Source: Eubacterium sp. (GTDB lineage Bacteria; Bacillota; Clostridia; Acetivibrionales; DSM-1351). Taken from it: a DNA stretch of 64,000 nucleotides. Position numbers and translations under genes: made by a program. The DNA is taken from positions 1-64,000 of the forward strand of contig JAQSXC010000018.1 of the NCBI GenBank assembly GCA_029266335.1, read 5' to 3'. Numbering within the stretch: the first letter of the stretch is position 1; each line of letters opens with the position of its first letter. The notes beneath the pieces are model-generated. The model was given only the letters and a program-made list of their open reading frames with translations. It did not search any database and was not told the DNA's origin. Positions 21,509-31,235 of the stretch are shown in pieces.

Positions 21509-22096
21509 CTATTTTATGCCTTGAAAGTTAATACCTTCAAAGGCCAGGTAAATAATATCCTTTAAATAAGCAGCATCCAGAGTGCCTCCGGCTGCCAGCA
21601 AACGATAGAAAATAGGCGCAAAAATCAGATCTATGGTTAACTCTATATCAATATTTTTCCGAATTTCACCTCTTTGAACACCTCTTTGCAAAATTTCACG
21701 AGCTATCTGCCGTCTTGGCTTAAAATATCGTGAACGGTATTCATCAGCTATATTTTGATTAGATTGACCTTCAGCTATCAACTCGGTAATTACTCTTCCT
21801 TTTTCACTGGTTAAAAAAGCTGCCAGAGTATTTGTCTGAATGAAAAGATCCTCTCTGGCAGAACCGGTGTCAGGAATCTGGAGCTGCTCTTCGGTAGCTG
21901 CAAAAAAACCGTCCAGCACCACCGCTGCCTTGCCGGGCCACCATTTATATATTGTAGCCTTACTGACACCTGCTCTTTCAGCAATTCCTTCAACAGTTAT
22001 AGCTTTAAAACCAATTTCCAATAACAAACCATATGAAGCTGAGAGAATAGCCTTCTTTGTTTCTTCACTTCGGGGACGTCCCGGTTTTTTTTCCAT
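21509..22096 (-). CDS. TetR/AcrR-family transcriptional regulator
   Basis: MEKKPGRPRSEETKKAILSASYGLLLEIGFKAITVEGIAERAGVSKATIYKWWPGKAAVV HTH. Confidence 0.92.
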   Translation of the reverse strand: MEKKPGRPRSEETKKAILSASYGLLLEIGFKAITVEGIAERAGVSKATIYKWWPGKAAVVLDGFFAATEEQLQIPDTGSAREDLFIQTNTLAAFLTSEKGRVITELIAEGQSNQNIADEYRSRYFKPRRQIAREILQRGVQRGEIRKNIDIELTIDLIFAPIFYRLLAAGGTLDAAYLKDIIYLAFEGINFQGIK

Positions 22097-22184
22097 GTCT
22101 GCTGCTCCTGAACATTAATAGTTGTATAACGAACATAAAAAATACATGTATATTATACTATACCACTTTCAGGAAAAAAAGATA

Positions 22185-22213
22185 TTGACAAAACTAAACG
22201 CAACGTTTATTAT
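22185..22213 (+). promoter_or_regulatory. Promoter of the MFS gene with embedded probable TetR operator
   Basis: TTGACA-17 bp-TATTAT with palindrome AAACGCAACGTTT (22196-22208) in the spacer; related ACTAAACGTACAGT sequence just downstream. Confidence 0.75.
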
Positions 22214-22254
22214 TTAATTAAATACTAAACGTACAGTATATTAATTGAAAGTTG

Positions 22255-23442
22255 GAGGTCAATATGCAAACAAATAATGAAGTAAAAAAATTATCAGGTT
22301 TGTTAATTTTTTTGATGGCTTGCTCCTGTGGCTTAATAGTGGCCAATCTGTATTATGCACAGCCCTTGGTTGGACCTATAAGTTCAGCTACCGGCATTTC
22401 GGCAGGAGCGTCGGGACTGGTTGTAACAATGACACAGATAGGGTATGTTATCGGTCTGCTTTTTTTGGTCCCTTTAAGTGATTTAATTGAAAACCGTAAG
22501 CTGGTTTCAGCTATACTGATTATTGCAGTATCGGGTTTAATAACAGCCGCCTTTGCAAAAAACGGATTTGTTTTTATGTCTGCTGCGGTATTAATTGGTT
22601 TGGGATCAGTTGCAGCTCAAATAATAGTACCCTTTGCAGCCTTTATGGCCCCTGAAAAACAAAGGGGACAAATAGTCGGTAAGGTTATGAGCGGGCTTCT
22701 GCTGGGAATTATGCTTGCAAGGCCTGCAGCCAGCCTTTTAACAGGCCTGTGGGGATGGCAGACGGTTTTTGCAGTCTCGGCAGTTATAAACGGATTGCTG
22801 GCTATAAGCTTATTCTTTGTGTTTCCTAAACGGAAGCCGGAAATCAAAGTTGGATATATGGAGATTATAAAGTCGCTCTTTGCATTGTTCAGAACCACAC
22901 CGGTTTTGAGGAGAAGATCACTGTATCAGGCATGCTTGTTCGGAGCTTTCAGCCTGTTCTGGACTACTGTCCCTCTCTGGCTGGCTCAGCATTTTCATTT
23001 ATCACAGAAAGCCATAGCAATATTTGCGCTGGTAGGTGTAGCCGGTGCGGCGGCAGCCCCTGTTGCCGGAAGATTGGCCGACAAAGGCTGGACTAGAAAA
23101 CTTACTGGATTTGCGTTCTTGACAGCTTCTTTTTCCTTTGTCTTAACTCATTTCTTTTCGAGCAATACCTTAATTTCCTTAATATTATTTTCTATAGCAG
23201 CTGTACTTCTTGATATGGCTGTCTCAGGAAATCTTGTGCTCGGACAGCAGGCCATTTATTCGTTGGGCAATGAAATCCGGGGAAGGGTTAACGGTGTGTT
23301 CATGGCTGTTTTCTTTATAGGCGGCGCAATCGGCTCTGCTTTGGGAGGCTGGTCATTTGCATATGGACAGTGGACAATGACCTCAATATTTGGGATTGTA
23401 CTTCCCCTGCTTGCCTTTATTTATTACCTTACTGAAAAATAG
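22255..23442 (+). CDS. MFS transporter (drug efflux-like)
   Basis: Twelve-TM-like hydrophobic protein; divergent from the TetR regulator. Confidence 0.88.
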   Translation, partial: EVNMQTNNEVKKLSGLLIFLMACSCGLIVANLYYAQPLVGPISSATGISAGASGLVVTMTQIGYVIGLLFLVPLSDLIENRKLVSAILIIAVSGLITAAFAKNGFVFMSAAVLIGLGSVAAQIIVPFAAFMAPEKQRGQIVGKVMSGLLLGIMLARPAASLLTGLWGWQTVFAVSAVINGLLAISLFFVFPKRKPEIKVGYMEIIKSLFALFRTTPVLRRRSLYQACLFGAFSLFWTTVPLWLAQHFHLSQKAIAIFALVGVAGAAAAPVAGRLADKGWTRKLTGFAFLTASFSFVLTHFFSSNTLISLILFSIAAVLLDMAVSGNLVLGQQAIYSLGNEIRGRVNGVFMAVFFIGGAIGSALGGWSFAYGQWTMTSIFGIVLPLLAFIYYLTEK

Positions 23443-23534
23443 GCATATTTTAAGCATTTTATGATTTTGCATTAATAATTGTGGTAAATAATATCTATAA
23501 ACAATGAAAACTACGCTAAACGGAGAGTGATATT

Positions 23535-23996
23535 ATGCTTAATGCAGGTGATAAAGCAATAGACTTCAAGTTGAAGTCCAATGATAATAAAGAAATTAGT
23601 CTGTCTGACTTTAAGGGCAAAAAAGTAGTTCTGTATTTTTATCCAAAGGATGATACTCCGGGCTGTACCAAAGAAGCCTGCGGGTTCAGGGATGTATATG
23701 ACTATATATTGGAGGCAGGAGCGGTAGTTATAGGCGTCAGCCCCGACGCAGAGACCTCCCATGAGAAATTCAGGAGTAAATATAGTCTTCCCTTTTACCT
23801 GCTAAGCGATACTGAGCATAAAGTTTCGGAAATGTATGGGGCATGGGGGGAGAAAAAGAATTATGGCAAAACATATATGGGAATAATAAGATCAACTTTT
23901 ATAATTGATGAGGAGATGACAATAAAGAAGGTGTTCCCGAAGGTTTCACCCGAAGGGCATGCCGATGAGGTACTGGATTTGCTGAGAAAAGGGTAG
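23535..23996 (+). CDS. bcp: Peroxiredoxin, Bcp family
   Basis: FYPKDDTPGCTKEACGFRD active site with two cysteines. Confidence 0.92.
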   Translation: MLNAGDKAIDFKLKSNDNKEISLSDFKGKKVVLYFYPKDDTPGCTKEACGFRDVYDYILEAGAVVIGVSPDAETSHEKFRSKYSLPFYLLSDTEHKVSEMYGAWGEKKNYGKTYMGIIRSTFIIDEEMTIKKVFPKVSPEGHADEVLDLLRKG

Positions 23997-24106
23997 ATAA
24001 GTACAGCATTTTTAAGAGTAAATGATTAACAACCTTTTTAATTGAAAAGAATAACAATATTTTGTTCATCAGGTATGACGAATGCTGCCGGAAGTATGGC
24101 AGATGC

Positions 24107-24160
24107 AAAGCAGGGATAAAGCAGGTTTTCTCAACTTGTTTTATCCCTGCTTTATTTTTT
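24107..24160 (+). terminator. Rho-independent terminator
   Basis: AAAGCAGGGATAAA / TTTATCCCTGCTTT 14-bp perfect stem followed by ATTTTTT. Confidence 0.85.
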
Positions 24161-24344
24161 CGGTTATCTGTATACCGGCTTATACTTCTATACCGAAGGA
24201 CCGTTCAGTATTCTTTTTAATTTTTCTTAATATTATTTGCATAAATGTATCAGACTACATATAGAAGACTTAAATACTAATAAGATTTTTAGGGATAACT
24301 GCTTTACTATTTCAGACAATCAAGGACTGCGGGAGGTTATAAAC

Positions 24345-24716
24345 TTGTTTGGACAATCGGGCATCAGGTATAGACTTGCAGTTGTGTGGGTAGCCGCGTT
24401 CCTGGCTCTTTGGATAGCATTCTGCAATTGCTTCCAAATGGAAAGACTTCAAAATGATCTAGATAAAGTAATTGAAGGAATTGAGAGTAATAATTGGAAG
24501 CAGGCTGATGAGTATAATGAAAAATTTTCAGATATGTTTTATAAAAAGAAATATTTTATACAGATGAATAATGCTACCGAAATATATATAACCTTCGAGC
24601 ATACCGTACGGCAGTTGGATCTGGCAGTTAAAAGCAGGCAGGAAAGTGCTCTGGAGTATGCAGGTCTGCTGAGGGAGGCGCTGAATTACGTGGTAAAGCC
24701 GTTTTCAGGACCGTAA
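24345..24716 (+). CDS. DUF4363-like small membrane-anchored protein
   Basis: TTG start after GGGAGGT; single N-terminal TM; precedes a DUF421 gene. Confidence 0.6.
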   Translation: MFGQSGIRYRLAVVWVAAFLALWIAFCNCFQMERLQNDLDKVIEGIESNNWKQADEYNEKFSDMFYKKKYFIQMNNATEIYITFEHTVRQLDLAVKSRQESALEYAGLLREALNYVVKPFSGP

Positions 24717-24767
24717 GCCTGTCTTTTCAGGCATTCACACCATATCTTGTATACTGATGGAGTATTT

Positions 24768-25442
24768 ATGTACACTTTTCTTAGTTATAGTATAAGAGTA
24801 ATATTGGTTTATTTTTTTACGTATATGGGAACCAGATTCCTTACAAAAAAGGCCATTGCAGAAATGACAGCTTATGAAATGGCCGGACTGATGGTGTTTG
24901 CCAATGTTGCAGCAGAACCACTGGTGGACAAAGTGGTTATAAAATCTGTATATGGTTCGGGGCTTCTTATACTCCTTATGATGTTAATTGCCAGGCTGGC
25001 TCTGGTTAACAGGATTACACAGGTTGTTGAGCATACGGCAACAATAATAATTCAAAACGGTCAGATAGATTTTAAGCAGATGAAAAGGTTAAGTCTTAGC
25101 TTGAATCAGCTTCTTGGACTTTTAAGACAGCAGGGCTATGACCGGGTGTCGGAGGTTCAGGCGGCAATATTTGAACCTCAGGGCAGTTTATCTGTTTTTC
25201 CGAAAGCTGAGAATAAGCCTGTCACCCTGAAGGATATGAAAATTCCGCCTCAAAATGTTCCTGTTAGCCTTCCTCTTATACTTGACGGAAAGGTCATAAA
25301 AGAAAATTTAAAGTATTTGGATAAAACCGAATTGTGGCTTATGGATGAAGTCAGGAAACAGGGAATTATTGATTACAGGAAACAGGTTGTCCTGGCCGAA
25401 CTGGATTCCTCATGGAATGTAACCATTTATAAAAAAGCTTAA
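24768..25442 (+). CDS. DUF421 (YetF-like) membrane protein
   Basis: TM segments then VSEVQAAIFEPQGSLSVFPK, typical of YetF-like proteins. Confidence 0.85.
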   Translation: MYTFLSYSIRVILVYFFTYMGTRFLTKKAIAEMTAYEMAGLMVFANVAAEPLVDKVVIKSVYGSGLLILLMMLIARLALVNRITQVVEHTATIIIQNGQIDFKQMKRLSLSLNQLLGLLRQQGYDRVSEVQAAIFEPQGSLSVFPKAENKPVTLKDMKIPPQNVPVSLPLILDGKVIKENLKYLDKTELWLMDEVRKQGIIDYRKQVVLAELDSSWNVTIYKKA

Positions 25443-25665
25443 TATTTGTTCTTTATGAACCCTGACTAAATTAAGGAACCTCAGCCAATGAACCTGCTGG
25501 TTTGCACCTCCCCTTAAAATTATGCAAATTGCCGAAAAATATAGTGTAAAGTAGAGAAATTAAATCCAGATCCTGGACTCAAATTTAAATTGGAGCAAAA
25601 ATCAAAGGATACCAATCACATTATTATCATAGTAGAAACATTGAGAAGAGAGGGATTTTTACTTC

Positions 25666-25839
25666 TTGGATACACAGGATATAAACAAAAAAATAGAACT
25701 GACGAGAAGGGAGCTTGCACTTGAATATACAAAATGTATGGATGGTAGAGTTCCCAGCCCCAGGGTGCTTGAGATAAGTGAGGAATTGGACAAATTAATT
25801 CTCGAGTACATGAAAATTGTACGTAAAAGGCTTCCTTAG
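25666..25839 (+). CDS. Spo0E-like aspartyl-phosphate phosphatase family small protein (57 aa), absent from the ORF track
   Basis: TTG start: LDTQDINKKIELTRRELALEYTKCMDGRVPSPRVLEISEELDKLILEYMKIVRKRLP; contains the SxELD-type signature (SEELD); terminator-like AAACAGA...TCTGTTTTTTT follows. Confidence 0.75.
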   Translation: MDTQDINKKIELTRRELALEYTKCMDGRVPSPRVLEISEELDKLILEYMKIVRKRLP

Positions 25840-26193
25840 TTCAATAATAACACTAAAAATTAATAAAGCTATAGAGTAAAAACAGATGGCTTTCAGACTG
25901 TCTGTTTTTTTGCGCGCACTGTATCTGACTATACAGATGTTGCCGGCTCGTCCCTGCAAAGGTTGAAACGAATTAAAAAGCTCATTTAACATATAATAAA
26001 AAGAATTGGTAAATACCTGTGAAATATTGAGGAATTTAAAGGTTTTGGGTATATAACTCCAATAAAATAGAATATTTTTCTTTTTTATTGATTTTTTAAT
26101 TTATTTTTTGTATAATCACGCTTATGTATTATTAGTAATGGAAAATTGTAATCACTATTTATGTCGCTGCAGGTCAGCGGAATGGAGGTTAAT

Positions 26194-27393
26194 ATGGGAA
26201 AGGCTTTAATTATTGGCGCAGGCGGCGTTGCAAGTGTTGTAATCCATAAATGCTGCCAGAACCCCGATGTATTCGAAGAAATATGTATAGCCAGCAGAAC
26301 AGTTGAAAAATGTGAGGCCATAAAAGCTAAGTTGGATGGAGGTAAAACTAAAATCCAAACTGCCCAGGTTGACGCTGATAACACCGAAATGGTTATTGAA
26401 CTTATAAATAAATTTAAGCCTGATATTGTTATAAATGTAGCTCTTCCTTATCAGGACCTTACTATTATGGATGCATGTCTTGCAACAGGTGTTCATTATC
26501 TGGATACTGCAAACTATGAGCCTCCTGAGATACCCAAGTTTGAGTATAAATGGCAGTGGGCTTACAGGGAGAAATTTGAAAAGGCCGGTATAATGGCTCT
26601 TCTGGGGAGCGGTTTTGACCCCGGAGTAACAAGTGTTTTCTGTGCATATGCTCAGAAGCACTACTTTGATGAAATTCACTATATTGATATAGTTGATGCT
26701 AATGCAGGCGATCATGGATATCCATTTGCAACCAACTTCAACCCTGAAATAAATATCCGTGAAATCACAGCTCCCGGAAGCTACTGGGAAAATGGACACT
26801 GGGTTGAAACAGAGCCTTTGGAATTGAAGAATGTATATGACCTTCCTGAAATCGGACCTAAGGATATATACCTCCTGCATCATGAAGAGATCGAATCTCT
26901 TGCAGTAAATATCAGGGGTATAAAGAGAATAAGATTTTGGATGACCTTCTCGGAAAAGTACATTACCCATTTGCGTGTTCTTGAAAATGTTGGTATGACC
27001 TCCATTGAGCCCATAGAATTTGAAGGAAAGAAGATAATTCCTCTTCAATTCCTGAAGGCAGTGCTTCCTGATCCGGCATCACTTGGACCAAGAACAAAGG
27101 GTAAGACCAACATAGGCTGTATTATCCAGGGTGTAAAGGATGGCAAACCAAGGACTTATTACGTTTACAATGTATGTGTTCATGAGGAGTGCTATGCTGA
27201 AGTAGGCTCTCAGGCTATCTCTTATACTACGGGTGTTCCTGCGATGATAGGTGCCATGATGATGTTAAAGGGAATATGGAAAAAGCCGGGAGTATATAAT
27301 GTGGAGGAGTTTGATCCGGATCCGTTTATGGATGCATTGAATAAATACGGACTCCCATGGAAAGAGGACTTCTCTCCGAAGCTTCTGGATTAA
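26194..27393 (+). CDS. Saccharopine dehydrogenase-like; probable carboxynorspermidine dehydrogenase
   Basis: GKALIIGAGGVASVVIHKC Rossmann motif; next gene is an NspC-type decarboxylase. Confidence 0.85.
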   Translation: MGKALIIGAGGVASVVIHKCCQNPDVFEEICIASRTVEKCEAIKAKLDGGKTKIQTAQVDADNTEMVIELINKFKPDIVINVALPYQDLTIMDACLATGVHYLDTANYEPPEIPKFEYKWQWAYREKFEKAGIMALLGSGFDPGVTSVFCAYAQKHYFDEIHYIDIVDANAGDHGYPFATNFNPEINIREITAPGSYWENGHWVETEPLELKNVYDLPEIGPKDIYLLHHEEIESLAVNIRGIKRIRFWMTFSEKYITHLRVLENVGMTSIEPIEFEGKKIIPLQFLKAVLPDPASLGPRTKGKTNIGCIIQGVKDGKPRTYYVYNVCVHEECYAEVGSQAISYTTGVPAMIGAMMMLKGIWKKPGVYNVEEFDPDPFMDALNKYGLPWKEDFSPKLLD

Positions 27394-27504
27394 TTGAAAT
27401 ATAGTATACGCCGCTGATTCACATTACGGGAATGACACATTTCTGAGCAAGCCGTGGAAGCAGTGGCGTATTGTATGTTTGCATAAAGGAAAATGGAGGT
27501 TAAA

Positions 27505-28647
27505 ATGTTTGATTTGGATGTAAGTAATTTACCGACACCCTGTTATGTGGTTGATGAGAGACTGCTGATAAGAAATCTTGAAATACTTGACTCTGTTCAA
27601 AAGCGTACCGGGTGTAAAATCCTTCTTGCCCAAAAGGGTTTCTCAATGCACTCTGTTTATCCTCTGATAGGTAATTATCTTAAGGGTGTAACCTCCAGTT
27701 CTCTCTTCGAAGCAAGACTGGGATATGAAAAAATGGGTAAAGAGGTGCATGTATATGCTCCTGCATATATTGAAACGGAATTTGATGAACTGCTTAAATA
27801 CTCGGATCACGTAGTTTTTAATTCCTTCAGCCAATGGAGCAGGTTTAAGGAAAAAGTAAAGAACTATCCTGGAAAAACGATCGAATGCGGAATTCGAATC
27901 AATCCGGAGTACTCCGAACAGGACCATGCCATATATGATCCCTGCGCAGCGTACTCAAGACTGGGTGTTACGCTGAACAATTTTAAACCTGAAGAACTTG
28001 ACGGCATAGACGGACTTCACTTCCACACCATGTGCGAGCAAAATTCAGACACTCTGGAACGTACTGCCAGGGTGGTTGACGAGAAATTCGGCCGGTATAT
28101 AAAGGGTATGAAGTGGCTGAATTTTGGTGGAGGACATCACATAACCAGACAGGATTATGATATAGAAGCACTTATCCGTACAATAACCTATTTCCAGGAT
28201 AAATATGGAGTAAAGGTTTACCTTGAACCCGGTGAGGCAATTGCACTAAATACAGGCTATCTTGTTGCCAGTGTGCTTGATATAGTTGACAACGGTATGA
28301 ATATCGGAATTCTGGACACTTCTGCCGCATGCCATATGCCGGATGTGCTGGAGATGCCATACAGGCCGAACATAATTGATGCCGGAAAGCCTGGGGAAAA
28401 CCCTTATACTTACAGGTTCGGAGGACATACCTGTCTTGCCGGAGATATAATTGGAGACTACTCCTTTAAAAAGCCTTTAAAACCCGGTGACAGATTGGTT
28501 TTCTGCGACATGGCCCATTACACCATGGTTAAGAATAATACCTTTAATGGTGTTAACCTTCCTGCAATTGCACTTTACACTGAAAAGGAAGGAATAAAAG
28601 TAATTAAAGAATTCGGATACAGTGATTTTGAAACCAGATTATCGTAA
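27505..28647 (+). CDS. nspC: Carboxynorspermidine decarboxylase
   Basis: LPTPCYVVDERLL, LLAQKGFSM (PLP Lys), GLHFHTMCEQ, EPGEAIALNTGYLV. Confidence 0.9.
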   Translation: MFDLDVSNLPTPCYVVDERLLIRNLEILDSVQKRTGCKILLAQKGFSMHSVYPLIGNYLKGVTSSSLFEARLGYEKMGKEVHVYAPAYIETEFDELLKYSDHVVFNSFSQWSRFKEKVKNYPGKTIECGIRINPEYSEQDHAIYDPCAAYSRLGVTLNNFKPEELDGIDGLHFHTMCEQNSDTLERTARVVDEKFGRYIKGMKWLNFGGGHHITRQDYDIEALIRTITYFQDKYGVKVYLEPGEAIALNTGYLVASVLDIVDNGMNIGILDTSAACHMPDVLEMPYRPNIIDAGKPGENPYTYRFGGHTCLAGDIIGDYSFKKPLKPGDRLVFCDMAHYTMVKNNTFNGVNLPAIALYTEKEGIKVIKEFGYSDFETRLS

Positions 28648-28678
28648 ATATTGTTAAAAACCGGATATTGATTTTGTG

Positions 28679-28710
28679 AGAACTCAACATACAAGTTGAG
28701 TTCTTTTTAT
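28679..28710 (+). terminator. Rho-independent terminator
   Basis: AGAACTCAAC-atacaa-GTTGAGTTCT followed by TTTTAT. Confidence 0.8.
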
Positions 28711-28805
28711 GTCACAATTTTATATGAAGTTGTAAGTTTTATAAATGTAAAACACTTTTCTTAAATGCTATTATAAAACCATAAAATTTAAGGGAGGTCA
28801 AGATA

Positions 28806-30173
28806 ATGAAAAAAGCTATTCGTAAGGCCCTTGCTACCGGTATTGCTTTTGCAATGACCATATCCATCGCAGCATGCGGCTCATCAAAACCGGCAGAAAC
28901 TTCAACCTCAACAGCACCTGAAAGTACAGCGGCGTCATCGTCTGCTGCAGCATCATCTTCAGCAGCACCGGCTGCAGAACCTGTGAAACTTACTCTGTGG
29001 CATATTCAGACCACAGATCCTATGCCGGGTATTATCGAAGACAGCATGAAGCGTTTCTCTGCAGACAATCCGAATTATACCGTTGAGATTTCACCAATGC
29101 AGAATGATGCTTTTAAGACCAAAATCCAGATTGCCATGAGTTCCGACTCAATGCCCGACATATTTCCGCACTGGTCAGGCGGACCAATGAATGAATATGT
29201 AAATTCAAACAAAATTGCGGATTTGACAACTTATATGAACGAAAACAACTATAAGGACCATTTCATGCCTGCAGCCGTTAATCAGGCTACATACAAAGAC
29301 AAATTGTGGGCGGTTCCGGTTGAAAACACAGCAGTAGCAATGTTCTTCTACAACAAGGACCTGTTTGCAAAATACAACCTTCAGGTGCCAAAGACACTTA
29401 CAGAACTTGAAGCAGTTTGTGATACCTTGAAGAAGAACGGAGTTATTCCTTTCTCTTTAGCCAACAAGACACAGTGGACTGGTTCCATGTACTATATGTA
29501 CCTTGCTGACCGTTTTGGCGGTGCCAGCGCTTTCAACGATGCAGCAGGCCGTACAGGTTCCTTTGAAAATGAAGCATTTACTCAGGCCGGTAACAAAATT
29601 CAGGAATGGGTAAAAAAAGAATACTTTAACAAGGGCTTCAACGGTCTTGATGAAGATTCGGGACAATCACGCACACTGCTGTATTCAGAAAAAGCTGCTA
29701 TGACTCTTATGGGCTCATGGTTCCTTTCAACGGCGGCAGGTGAAAACAAAGACTTTATGAAGAAGGTTGGTTCCTTCCCCTTCCCGGCAGCTGATGGCGG
29801 AAAAGGAGATCCAAACTCTGTTGTCGGTACGGTGGGTGATAACTTCTATTCAGTCGCTTCGAGCAGTAAGGATGTTGCAGGTGCATTCAAGGCAATTACT
29901 TATCTTATCGATGATACAGCCGTTACAAAACGTATAGAAGCAGGAAGAGTTCCTCCTGTAAAAGGTGTAAAGGTTAGTGATCCACTGCTGCAGGATGTAT
30001 TGAATGCAGTTGAAAAGGCTCCTTCAGTGCAATTGTGGTATGACCAGTATCTGCCTGCAGCAGTTGCTCAGGTTCACAAAGATACTTCACAAGCAATATT
30101 TGGCCTTGCCAAAACTCCGGAAGCTGTAAACAAGGAGATGGAAGAAGCAGCAAAGAAAGCCTTTGGCAAGTAA
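28806..30173 (+). CDS. Extracellular solute-binding lipoprotein (sugar ABC transporter)
   Basis: Lipobox IAACGSS; LTLWHIQTTDPMP...MPDIFPHWSG; adjacent permeases. Confidence 0.9.
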   Translation: MKKAIRKALATGIAFAMTISIAACGSSKPAETSTSTAPESTAASSSAAASSSAAPAAEPVKLTLWHIQTTDPMPGIIEDSMKRFSADNPNYTVEISPMQNDAFKTKIQIAMSSDSMPDIFPHWSGGPMNEYVNSNKIADLTTYMNENNYKDHFMPAAVNQATYKDKLWAVPVENTAVAMFFYNKDLFAKYNLQVPKTLTELEAVCDTLKKNGVIPFSLANKTQWTGSMYYMYLADRFGGASAFNDAAGRTGSFENEAFTQAGNKIQEWVKKEYFNKGFNGLDEDSGQSRTLLYSEKAAMTLMGSWFLSTAAGENKDFMKKVGSFPFPAADGGKGDPNSVVGTVGDNFYSVASSSKDVAGAFKAITYLIDDTAVTKRIEAGRVPPVKGVKVSDPLLQDVLNAVEKAPSVQLWYDQYLPAAVAQVHKDTSQAIFGLAKTPEAVNKEMEEAAKKAFGK

Positions 30174-30226
30174 TAAAGCATAAAAACGATTTCCGATTAA
30201 ACCTATGCGTTATAACTATAATTGTT

Positions 30227-30250
30227 TGGGTATCACTCAGCTGATACCCA
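30227..30250 (+). terminator. Intercistronic hairpin between SBP and permease genes
   Basis: TGGGTATCA-ctcagc-TGATACCCA perfect stem. Confidence 0.6.
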
Positions 30251-30332
30251 TCAATTATATGTTTTTGACTAGATTGCCCATAAAAATAACCGGTCTGAAT
30301 TGTACAATATGTTCAGAGGGGGAGGAGAACCA

Positions 30333-31235
30333 ATGCAAGCTACCAGATCGCTTTTAATTCACAGAAAACGCAGCACCGCAATTGCAGCAGCTGTATTCCT
30401 TATCCCGGTATTCTTTTTTATTACGATTTTCATTATATACCCTATAATTAATTCATTCTGGCTCAGTCTTCATGAGTGGAACGGAATCAGCACAGATAGA
30501 CCATTTACAGGACTGGACAACTGGAAAACGCTTGTAGGTGATGTGATATTTTACAAGTCCTTTCTTAACAATATAATAATAGTAATTTTATCTATAGCCA
30601 TTCAGCTGCCTATAGCAATGGCACTGGCATTCCTGCTGGATACGGGAGGGAAAAAATTGAACTTACTCAAGATGATTTATTTTCTCCCCATGCTTATGTC
30701 ATCCGTAGCAGTAGGTTTCCTCTTTAAATATACCTATGATCCCCAGTTTGGACTCGTAAGTGCAGTGTCGGCATTGTTTGGCGGAGATGGGATGGTAGAC
30801 CTTCTGGGTAATCCCAAAGTCGCCATTTATGCGGTTATAACCGTAATATGCTGGCAGTACATTCCTTTTTATATGGTTTATTTCCTTGCGGCCTTCAGCT
30901 CACTTCCTGAAGAAATATATGAGGCTTCAATTATAGACGGGGCTTCATATGGACAGTATTTCTGGAAGGTTGCTCTACCCTGTATGAGAGGCACGGTAAA
31001 AAGTGCGGCTGTATTATCGCTGGTTGGTTCATTAAAGTATTTTGACCTTATTTATGTTATGACTCAGGGAGGACCCAACAGTGCTACTGAACTTATGGCT
31101 ACCTATATGTATAAAAACGCCTTCCAGACAATGCAAATGGGTTACGGTTCGACAATTGCATCAGGCATGTTTATTGTAATTACTTTAATTTCATTGTTAA
31201 CCCTTAAGGCTTTAAACGGAAAAGAGGAGGCATGA
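30333..31235 (+). CDS. Sugar ABC transporter permease (MalF-like)
   Basis: EASIIDGASYGQYFWKVALP EAA motif; RBS GGGGGAGGAG. Confidence 0.9.
   Translation: MQATRSLLIHRKRSTAIAAAVFLIPVFFFITIFIIYPIINSFWLSLHEWNGISTDRPFTGLDNWKTLVGDVIFYKSFLNNIIIVILSIAIQLPIAMALAFLLDTGGKKLNLLKMIYFLPMLMSSVAVGFLFKYTYDPQFGLVSAVSALFGGDGMVDLLGNPKVAIYAVITVICWQYIPFYMVYFLAAFSSLPEEIYEASIIDGASYGQYFWKVALPCMRGTVKSAAVLSLVGSLKYFDLIYVMTQGGPNSATELMATYMYKNAFQTMQMGYGSTIASGMFIVITLISLLTLKALNGKEEA

Noticed and set aside
24082-24264. 60-aa plus-strand ORF
   Set aside because: Reads through a strong intrinsic terminator hairpin (24107-24153).
26206-27048. 280-aa minus-strand ORF
   Set aside because: Lies entirely antisense to the well-supported saccharopine dehydrogenase-like gene; composition is low-complexity hydrophobic/Cys/Tyr rich, no motif.
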